DNA of 5,758 bases, taken from positions 1-5,758 of the forward strand of contig JAFAWJ010000214.1 in NCBI GenBank assembly GCA_019242065.1, written 5' to 3'. Positions 1-4,741 of this stretch are shown here, piece by piece (the first letter of the stretch is position 1; every line of letters starts with the position of its first letter). Made by a program: the position numbers and the translations under genes. Source of the DNA: Chloroflexota bacterium. GTDB lineage: Bacteria; Chloroflexota; UBA6077; CF-72. The notes under the pieces are model-generated. The model was not told where the DNA came from, did not search any database, and was given only the letters and a program-made list of their open reading frames with translations.

Positions 1-106
1 CGGTCGTGCGCGAGTTGCCGCCAGGCATGACCGCCCGCGCGCGCTGCCAGAGCTCGGCCGACCGCGAGCCTGGTTGCAGGTACGCATTGCCCACGCCTGG
101 TCTCAT
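1..106 (-). CDS. Class-III PLP aminotransferase, GSA-aminomutase-like (N-terminal fragment, runs off left edge)
   Basis: Reading the minus strand from the ATG at 106-104 gives 35 codons without a stop before the window ends. Residues 18-35 read ELWQRARAVMPGGNSRTT, the pattern found at the start of class-III (fold type I) PLP aminotransferases related to glutamate-1-semialdehyde 2,1-aminomutase: a short amphipathic helix, then a PGG-N-S/T-R segment. The PLP lysine and all catalytic residues lie outside the window, so substrate and exact subfamily cannot be told. Start choice: an in-frame stop occurs at 142-140 and no other ATG, GTG or TTG lies between it and position 106. A GTG at codon 5 (94-92) is the only other plausible start upstream of the conserved motif. 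No Shine-Dalgarno sequence precedes the ATG; the leader just before it is CUCCCUCC plus an A-run. The first palindrome of the 116-188 array ends 9 nt upstream of this start. The gene is divergent from the histidine kinase at 460. The call rests on one short conserved segment; hemL itself is possible but the NSRTT wording fits hemL-like paralogues better. Confidence 0.7.
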   Translation of the reverse strand, partial: MRPGVGNAYLQPGSRSAELWQRARAVMPGGNSRTT

Positions 107-115
107 TTTTTGGAG

Positions 116-139
116 GGAGTTCGCGCATGCGCGAACTCC
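116..139. repeat. Perfect 24-bp palindrome 1 of 3
   Basis: The half site GGAGTTCGCGCA (116-127) is followed directly by its exact reverse complement (128-139), with no spacer; the centre is GCATGC. One more G/T wobble pair (115/140) is possible at RNA level. The RNA would fold as a 10-bp stem with a CAUG loop. It lies 9 nt upstream of the ATG of the minus-strand aminotransferase, so it is either in that gene's 5' leader or an operator over its start. Confidence 0.95.
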
Positions 140-140
140 T

Positions 141-164
141 CACCAGGGCGCATGCGCCCTGGTG
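141..164. repeat. Perfect 24-bp palindrome 2 of 3
   Basis: The half site CACCAGGGCGCA (141-152) is followed by its exact reverse complement (153-164). The centre is again GCATGC, 25 bp from the centre of palindrome 1, with a single base (140) between the two. Compared with palindrome 1 only the inner five bases of each half match, yet the symmetry is complete. Confidence 0.95.
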
Positions 165-188
165 CCCAGCGGTGCATGCACCGCTGGG
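165..188. repeat. Perfect 24-bp palindrome 3 of 3
   Basis: The half site CCCAGCGGTGCA (165-176) is followed by its exact reverse complement (177-188). It abuts palindrome 2 with no spacer and is centred 24 bp from it. The two wobble pairs 164/189 and 163/190 could lengthen the stem in RNA. The inner base pair next to GCATGC is changed from C-G to T-A on both sides, a symmetric (compensatory) difference from palindromes 1 and 2. Confidence 0.95.
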
Positions 189-301
189 TGCTAGCGCACC
201 GGGTCAGGGGGCTGCCGCCCCCCGCCGCCAGTCGCTCCCTGCGGTCGCTCCTTCCCGCGGCGACCCCCCGCTAGCCTTCGGCGCGACAGTTCGCGAGTCG
301 C
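187..301. repeat. Short hairpins and direct repeat continuing the palindrome array
   Basis: Several small structures follow one another here. GGTGC (187-191) pairs with GCACC (196-200) around a TAGC loop. GGGGGC (207-212) pairs with GCCCCC (217-222) around a TGCC loop. GTCGCTCC occurs twice, at 231-238 and 244-251 (13-bp period), and either copy's GTCGC can pair with GCGAC at 260-264. GCGAC (283-287) pairs with GTCGC (297-301). GCTAGC occurs at 190-195 and 270-275. The pieces are individually short and could arise by chance in GC-rich DNA, but their density next to the three perfect palindromes suggests one composite intergenic element of roughly 190 bp (116-301). The boundaries are my estimate. 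Confidence 0.5.
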
Positions 302-385
302 CACACCACGCTGGAACGTCTCGGCGCTGACAACCTGTCCCGCGAAGCGCTAACCACCACTTAGCCAGGTCAGTCGTGGTCCTGG

Positions 386-394
386 TGTTACGAT
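386..394 (+). promoter_or_regulatory. Candidate extended -10 promoter element for the kinase operon
   Basis: TGTTACGAT fits the extended -10 form TGnTAnnAT, with transcription expected to begin near 401 and leave a leader of about 60 nt before the TTG start at 460. No clear -35 hexamer lies 16-18 nt upstream. A short inverted repeat, CCAGG (365-369) with CCTGG (381-385), sits immediately upstream and could be an operator, though five-base arms are weak evidence. Confidence 0.3.
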
Positions 395-449
395 CTGCGG
401 TGTTGCACACTGCCGAACACGGCGCTTAAGAGAGATAGGGGCGAGGTCC

Positions 450-455
450 AGGAGG
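450..455 (+). promoter_or_regulatory. Ribosome-binding site deciding a TTG start
   Basis: AGGAGG lies 4 nt before the TTG at 460-462. An in-frame TAG at 436-438 precludes any earlier start, and the next in-frame ATG (codon 25) would remove the beginning of the PAS domain. The combination supports TTG as the true start. Confidence 0.75.
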
Positions 456-459
456 CAGA

Positions 460-1611
460 TTGTCCACGACTGAGCTCCACGGCTCGGACCCGCCTGCCCG
501 CGCTGCTATCGACAAGGAATGGCTGTTCTGGATGATCAACGGCTGCGCGGAGCCGGTCATTTTGATCGACGCGAACGGCGCGGTCATCCTCCAGAACACG
601 CGGGCCGAGTCGCTGTTCAAGTCCTCGCCCGAGGACGGCGAGGGCAGACGCCGCGCCGTCGAGTCGAACACCGTCCTGTTTTCGGCTGCGTTGAAGACAG
701 CTGGCCGCTCGACGCATGACCTGACGCTGGTCGATCCCCTCGAAGGCACCGAGCTGCTCTTCGAGATGCGCACACTGCCGGCGACCAACGACCTGAGCGG
801 TGAGCGTGGCACCGTCGCGGTCCTTACCAACATCACCGACCTGCAGGACGTCTCGCGGCTGCGCGAGCTGGAGCGGCGGCGTATCGAGCAGATCCTGTTC
901 GACTCCGAAAAGCTCGCCGCGACGGGTCGCCTGGCAGCTTCGATTGCCCACGAGATCAACAACCCGCTCGAAGCGATCAAGAACGCCCTGTACCTGCTGA
1001 CCAACAAGACCTCGCCAGATGATCCCAACGCCAAGTTCTTGCAGATCGCCACGCGCGAGACGGATCGCGTCGCCCGCATCCTGCGCCAGATGCTCGGCTT
1101 TTACCGACCGCCCAAGATGGAGCCGACGGACATCAATCGACTGATCGAGGACACCGAGAGCCTGATCGAAAAGCACCTGCGCCAGAGCCGCATCGCGCTC
1201 GAGATGGACCTGGATCCGACCCTGCCGCCGGTCATCGCCTCGGCCGACCAGATCAAGCAGGTGCTGCTCAATCTGATGCTGAACGCCCAGCAGTCCATGC
1301 CAGATGGCGGGACCCTGTACGTCTCGACGCGGGTGGCGCATGGGGCCGACCCCGAGTTCCTGATGTCTGACTCGATTCACATCCAGATTCGCGATACTGG
1401 CGGCGGCATCCCCGAAGAGCACCTGCCGCATATCTTCGAACCGTTCTTCTCAACCAAGGCCGAAAAGGGAACTGGACTGGGATTGTGGGTCTCACAGGGC
1501 ATCGTCCAGGCCCACGGTGGATCGATCAAGCTACGCAGTCGACCGGGGCGGGGTACGACCTTTAGCGTCACCCTGCCCATTGGAGGCCCGGCCGAACATG
1601 GCGACGGGTAG
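460..1611 (+). CDS. Soluble PAS-domain sensor histidine kinase (NtrB-like)
   Basis: A cytoplasmic sensor kinase of 383 residues with no signal peptide or membrane segment. Domain order: a PAS-type sensory domain at about 22-128 (hydrophobic strands around EPVILIDANGAVILQN, ending in the usual ITDLQD linker); a linker helix at about 130-150; a HisKA dimerisation helix with the H-box SIAHEINNPLEAIKNAL and phosphoacceptor His164; then a HATPase_c domain with N-box NLMLNAQQSMP (Asn275), G1 box DTGGGIP (Asp312), F box FEPFFSTK (326-333) and G2 box GTGLG (337-341). All ATP-binding and phosphotransfer motifs are intact, so it should autophosphorylate. The HEINNPL wording and the HATPase motifs resemble the NtrB/AtoS group, whose usual partners are receivers of the NtrC type; the receiver in the next gene is of that style. 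It starts at a TTG behind AGGAGG and overlaps the next gene by 14 nt, so the two are surely one operon and probably translationally coupled. The PAS ligand cannot be inferred; no heme or flavin signature residue is obvious. Confidence 0.95.
   Translation: MSTTELHGSDPPARAAIDKEWLFWMINGCAEPVILIDANGAVILQNTRAESLFKSSPEDGEGRRRAVESNTVLFSAALKTAGRSTHDLTLVDPLEGTELLFEMRTLPATNDLSGERGTVAVLTNITDLQDVSRLRELERRRIEQILFDSEKLAATGRLAASIAHEINNPLEAIKNALYLLTNKTSPDDPNAKFLQIATRETDRVARILRQMLGFYRPPKMEPTDINRLIEDTESLIEKHLRQSRIALEMDLDPTLPPVIASADQIKQVLLNLMLNAQQSMPDGGTLYVSTRVAHGADPEFLMSDSIHIQIRDTGGGIPEEHLPHIFEPFFSTKAEKGTGLGLWVSQGIVQAHGGSIKLRSRPGRGTTFSVTLPIGGPAEHGDG
1582..1586 (+). promoter_or_regulatory. Ribosome-binding site inside the upstream kinase gene
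   Basis: GGAGG lies 11 nt before the ATG at 1598-1600, within the last codons of the first kinase. It supports starting the second gene at 1598 rather than at the earlier in-frame ATG at 1517, which would add 27 residues with no receiver homology. Confidence 0.6.
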
Positions 1612-2824
1612 CTTGCTGGTCGTCGACGACGAGGAGAGCGTGGCCATCACCATGGGCGCCATCCTCGAAATGGATGGCTACTCGGTAGCCATCGCGACCT
1701 CCGGCGCCGATGCCATCCGCAAGCTCCACGAATCAGAGTTCGACCTGGTCCTGACCGACCTGCGGCTGGACGATGCGGACGGACTCAATATCGTCGGCGA
1801 GATGTGCCGCGTACAGCCCGATGCCGTGTCGATCGTCCTGACCGGCTACGCCTCGCTCGAGTCGGCCATCAAGGCCCTGCGCGAGGGTGCGTACGACTAT
1901 CTCATCAAGCCGTGTGACGTGGAGGAGCTGCGCGTGGTCGTCGCGCGCGGGATCGAGCGACGGCAGCTGGGCGTTCAGCTCAAGAAGCGGCTGGGCGAGC
2001 TCCAGGATGCCAACACGACCATTCAGCGCATGAACGCCGAGCTGCAGGGGCGGATCGATCGAGCCACTGCCGAGCTCCAGGACAATCTCGAACAGGTCCA
2101 GCACCTGGATCGGCTCAAGTCGCGCTTTCTGTCGATGGCCTCACACGAGCTGAAGACACCGTTGACGTCGATCTCGGGGTTGTCGCAGGTGTTGCTGCGA
2201 CGCATGCGGCGTCGACTCGAGCTCGGCCCACCGGACGCCGAGGAGTGGTATGCCGAGCAGCGCGGGCATCTCGAGCGGCTCGAGCTGCTGAACTCACAGA
2301 CGGCGAGACTGGGGCGGCTGATCGACGAGCTGCTGGACGTTTCGCGGATCGAATCGGGCAAGCTCGACTTCCACTGGGCGCCGACGGACCTGTCACGGCT
2401 GGTGCAAGACGTCGCCGATCGCCTGCAGATGACGACCACGACGCATGCCATCGTCGTCGACCTCGACCAGGTGAGCGAACCGCTGGTCGCCGATCGCGAT
2501 CACCTGGAGCAGGTGCTCGACAACCTGGTTTCCAACGCCATCAAGTTTTCGCCGGACGGCGGCACGATCCGCGTCGAGCTGCGCGAGGCCGTGGACGAAG
2601 TGGTGCTGAGCGTGGCAGATCGGGGCATGGGCATTCCCGAGAGTCAGCTCGAGGCGATCTTCGGGCTCTTTTACCAGGCGGAGGATCCCGTCTCACGCCG
2701 CAACAGCGGCATGGGGCTCGGGCTGTACATCTCCAGAGAGATCGTGACGCGGCACGGCGGCCGCATCTGGGCCGAGAGCACCCCCGAGCAGGGCAGCACC
2801 TTCAAGATCGCCCTGCCACGCTGA
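1598..2824 (+). CDS. Receiver-histidine kinase fusion protein (REC-HisKA-HATPase)
   Basis: A cytoplasmic protein of 408 residues with an inverted hybrid layout. Residues 4-120 are a CheY-like receiver: acidic pair Asp10/Asp11, phosphoacceptor Asp54 (VLTDLRL), Thr82 (VLTGYAS), Tyr101 and Lys104 (YLIKP), close in style to NtrC-family receivers. Residues about 121-175 look like a coiled coil (LKKRLGELQDANTTIQRMNA and a continuation rich in heptad Leu). The HisKA domain follows with the H-box SHELKTPLTSISGL, phosphoacceptor His183. The HATPase_c domain has N-box NLVSNAIKFS (Asn313), G1 box DRGMGIP (Asp341), an F-box region at 355-358, and G2 box GMGLG (371-375), ending right after the domain. The segment after the H-box (about 203-225) is longer than in short EnvZ-type dimerisation domains. 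The ATG at 1598 is chosen because the receiver begins immediately after it. No output domain is present, so the signal must leave through His183 to a separately encoded regulator or act on another kinase. The overlapping upstream kinase is the likely phosphodonor for Asp54. The stop lies one base from the convergent glycosyltransferase stop. Confidence 0.95.
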   Translation: MATGSLLVVDDEESVAITMGAILEMDGYSVAIATSGADAIRKLHESEFDLVLTDLRLDDADGLNIVGEMCRVQPDAVSIVLTGYASLESAIKALREGAYDYLIKPCDVEELRVVVARGIERRQLGVQLKKRLGELQDANTTIQRMNAELQGRIDRATAELQDNLEQVQHLDRLKSRFLSMASHELKTPLTSISGLSQVLLRRMRRRLELGPPDAEEWYAEQRGHLERLELLNSQTARLGRLIDELLDVSRIESGKLDFHWAPTDLSRLVQDVADRLQMTTTTHAIVVDLDQVSEPLVADRDHLEQVLDNLVSNAIKFSPDGGTIRVELREAVDEVVLSVADRGMGIPESQLEAIFGLFYQAEDPVSRRNSGMGLGLYISREIVTRHGGRIWAESTPEQGSTFKIALPR

Positions 2825-2825
2825 C

Positions 2826-2852
2826 CTAGGGAGCGACGTCGATCTGCCCTAG
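2826..2852. other. Inverted repeat at the convergent gene ends
   Basis: CTAGGG (2826-2831) and CCCTAG (2847-2852) are exact inverted copies flanking a 15-nt loop. The repeat begins at the stop codon of the minus-strand glycosyltransferase and covers its last nine codons. No T-run follows on either strand, so it does not qualify as a classical intrinsic terminator. It is the only stem candidate at the junction where both transcripts must end, but six-base arms could be chance. Confidence 0.35.
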
Positions 2853-4706
2853 CACCAGGTGATCGTCCTTGTCGTCGAAGGTCGCCCGCTTGTCGCCGTC
2901 GTACATGCCAATCTCCAGCGTGTAGGTGCCCGCGGGAAGGTTCTCGGGGATGGCAATGCCGTAGTTGTCCTCGATCTGCTCACCCTTCTTCCAGCCCGTG
3001 GTCGGCCGCAGGTTGTCCGAAGGCTCGGCGTCGCGCTGGGCAACCACCCCGGAATGCGCATCCAGGAGATGGGTAAAGACTTTCCAGCGCTCTGTCGTCG
3101 GCCCACCGGCCGCGCGCCACACCAGCTGCAGGTCGAGCGTGTCACCCGGCCGCAGCGATCGCGAGCCAATGCGGTACGCGTCGAGCACGATGCCGTTGTC
3201 GAGCTTGGCGTCCACCTTCTGGGTGGTGACCCCCGCCAACGGGAATCCGATCAGCTCGAGCTGCACCGACCCGTACCAGGTATGTGTGGCCTCGAAGCCG
3301 TTGGTGGCCAGCCAGTCGGAGATCACGCCTTTGGGATCCGCCTGGTCCATCGCCCACGATACCAGCCAAATCCGCCCGTACTGGGCGCGAATGGCGTCCA
3401 GGCGGTTCGTGGTGTCGTCGGCGTCGATCGGGCGCTCGGCGGGTAGGCCGATCGTGGGCAGGTCGCCGTGGTAGTAGTAGTCGAAGATCTCGGTCTGATT
3501 GGGCGCCACGAGCACGATCGCGTCGCCGGGCTGGGCCTCGCGCTCGATGGTCGCCACCAGGCCGCGATAATCGTCGCGCGCCAGCGACGGGTCGAAATAT
3601 TGAGCGGACAGCCCGAAATAGGCCGGTACCAGGGCGATGCACGTCAGCACTGGCACCAGCACCGGCCGGTGAGCGATGCGGACAATGCCGAGGGCCGTGA
3701 GCATCAACAAACCCGGCAAGCCCACGACGAGATACCGAATCTCGAACAGGCCTGAGCGGAAGCCCAGGGCGATGACGAGACCCATCGGCAGCAGCCACAC
3801 CAGGGCGGCCAGCGCCACGTTTTCAATCTCGTGACGACTGCGGCCGGTGCCGGTAATGACAATTGCCGCCGCCGCCAGAGCCACGAGTAGCCCACCACCC
3901 CAAACCAGCAGGTCGCTGCTGGCGACGCCTCCACCGTAGGCCGCCAGTGTGCCCAGCACCAGGCCCGTCGCGGTGCGTGGGCTGGTGTTCAACGCGTGGG
4001 ACTGCTGGTCGATGAACGTCGGGAGCCACGGCAGAAACGCCAGGCCGATCGCCGCGTTGGCCGCCAGCCAGGTGATCCATTCCCGCCGCGTGCGACTGCG
4101 CCACGTGATGACCGCGTGCACATTGAGCGCGGCGAGCACGGCGATGCCCAGGTACTGGGAATACAGCGTGGCGATGCCCGCCAGTGCGTACAGCCAATCG
4201 GTGCGACGCGTATAGGCGTACACCGCCAGCAGGCCCAGGGCGGTGACCTGCGAGTACATGCGCACCTCTTGCGAGTAGTAGACGGCCAGGGGCGCCGCGG
4301 CGAGCAGCAGCGCCGCGACGCTCGCCACCAGCGTGCCGAACAGTCGGCGCGCGATCAGGAAGGTGAGCACGACCATGCCGACGCCCCACGCCGCCGACAA
4401 CGAGCGCAAGCCCAGCTCGGATGCGCCAAAGACCTCGGCCCAGGCCTTCAGGGTCCAGTAATAGCCCGGCGGGTGGGTATCCATGGCCGCCGCGCCGATG
4501 ATCTCGGGAAACGAGCGCGTCAACTGGTGCGCGCTGATGCCTTCGTCATACCAGAGGCTCTGGGCGTCGATGCGATAGAAGCGCAGCGCGGCGGCGACCA
4601 GCCCGACCGCCGCGATGATCAGCAGCGACGTCGTGGTGCGCCAGTCGCGAGCCCTGGGCCGCGGTGGCGTCTCTACGCGCGTATCGTCGACAACAGCAGC
4701 GGCCAT
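2826..4706 (-). CDS. GT39/PMT-type membrane glycosyltransferase with C-terminal beta-sandwich domain
   Basis: A 626-residue polytopic enzyme of the ArnT/PMT (GT-C fold) type. Such enzymes transfer a sugar from a polyprenyl-phosphate donor to a protein, lipid or glycan on the outer face of the membrane. TM1 is at about 27-43, followed by the external loop motif LWYDEGIS, whose Asp54-Glu55 matches the catalytic acid position of the family, and the conserved DTHPPGYY (76-83). YYSQEVRMY (143-151) is a further family hallmark. Roughly ten more hydrophobic segments follow, the last at about 348-367. Residues 370-490 form an external domain (QPGDAIVLV, IFDYYYHGDLP) like the one that follows the membrane part in related bacterial enzymes. 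Residues about 505-626 are an additional Ig-like beta-sandwich (LRPGDTLDLQLVWRA, VFTHLLDAHSGVVAQRD, LPAGTYTLEIGMYD). The acceptor and sugar are unknown. The start ATG at 4706-4704 is the only one before TM1; no properly spaced Shine-Dalgarno precedes it. It lies 35 nt downstream of the transporter gene on the same strand, so an operon is likely. Confidence 0.9.
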   Translation of the reverse strand: MAAAVVDDTRVETPPRPRARDWRTTTSLLIIAAVGLVAAALRFYRIDAQSLWYDEGISAHQLTRSFPEIIGAAAMDTHPPGYYWTLKAWAEVFGASELGLRSLSAAWGVGMVVLTFLIARRLFGTLVASVAALLLAAAPLAVYYSQEVRMYSQVTALGLLAVYAYTRRTDWLYALAGIATLYSQYLGIAVLAALNVHAVITWRSRTRREWITWLAANAAIGLAFLPWLPTFIDQQSHALNTSPRTATGLVLGTLAAYGGGVASSDLLVWGGGLLVALAAAAIVITGTGRSRHEIENVALAALVWLLPMGLVIALGFRSGLFEIRYLVVGLPGLLMLTALGIVRIAHRPVLVPVLTCIALVPAYFGLSAQYFDPSLARDDYRGLVATIEREAQPGDAIVLVAPNQTEIFDYYYHGDLPTIGLPAERPIDADDTTNRLDAIRAQYGRIWLVSWAMDQADPKGVISDWLATNGFEATHTWYGSVQLELIGFPLAGVTTQKVDAKLDNGIVLDAYRIGSRSLRPGDTLDLQLVWRAAGGPTTERWKVFTHLLDAHSGVVAQRDAEPSDNLRPTTGWKKGEQIEDNYGIAIPENLPAGTYTLEIGMYDGDKRATFDDKDDHLVLGQIDVAP

Positions 4707-4728
4707 ACCTCGCGAGAGGTAGTCTACC
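4707..4728 (-). promoter_or_regulatory. Overlapping inverted repeats directly upstream of the glycosyltransferase start
   Basis: In mRNA sense the last bases before the AUG read ACCUC-UCGC-GAGGU, a 5-bp stem with a 4-nt loop ending exactly at the start codon (4720-4707). Just upstream, GGTAG and CTACC (4728-4718) are inverted around one base and overlap that stem. GAGGU resembles a ribosome-binding site but sits with no spacing to the AUG. The element could limit initiation or couple it to translation of the transporter upstream; TAGACT (4726-4721) could alternatively serve as a -10 for a very short leader. The evidence is short motifs only. Confidence 0.35.
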
Positions 4729-4741
4729 GAGCGGAATTACA

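Larger units (their letters stand above)
107..459. other. Divergent intergenic region with palindrome array and short repeats
   Basis: This stretch separates two divergent genes. Frames are open here only because of high GC; the translated short ORFs are Arg/Ala/Pro-rich with no recognisable domain. Positions 116-188 hold three perfect palindromes. Positions 187-301 hold weaker hairpins and a GTCGCTCC direct repeat. Positions 302-459 look like an ordinary promoter and leader region: an extended -10-like element at 386-394 and a ribosome-binding site at 450-455, both for the plus-strand kinase. I found no convincing -10/-35 pair for the minus-strand aminotransferase. TTGTCA (minus strand, 333-328) resembles a -35 but has no matching -10 at 16-18 nt. 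A T6 run at 106-111 is not preceded by a good plus-strand stem, so I do not call a terminator. Confidence 0.8.

Noticed and set aside
77..111. Intrinsic terminator ending in the T6 run at 106-111 (plus strand)
   Set aside because: The only stem before it is CAGG/CCTG with a 15-nt loop, too weak, and the T-run overlaps the aminotransferase start codon region. The strong palindrome lies on the wrong side of the T-run.
116..188. CRISPR array or tandem direct repeats
   Set aside because: The three units are each self-complementary and differ in arm sequence, with zero or one base between them. There are no spacers and no common direct repeat longer than the central bases.
6..330. Short plus-strand ORFs across the palindrome region
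   Set aside because: They read through palindromes and repeats, give Arg/Pro/Ala-rich peptides without recognisable features, and have no ribosome-binding site. The minus strand at 1-106 has a better, recognisable coding signal.
327..356. Promoter built on CTGACA (327-332) for the kinase operon
   Set aside because: The -35 hexamer matches well, but no acceptable -10 lies at 16-18 nt; TAACCA at 351-356 matches poorly.
388..1431. Long minus-strand ORF (347 codons) antisense to the PAS kinase
   Set aside because: It is a mirror frame of a gene with high GC at codon position 3. Its translation is Arg/Gln/Val-rich with no domain, while the plus strand encodes all kinase motifs in order.
1517..1597. 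Upstream in-frame ATG as start of the receiver-kinase gene
   Set aside because: It would add 27 residues read from within the first kinase that have no receiver homology. The ATG at 1598 has GGAGG ahead and the receiver starts immediately after it.
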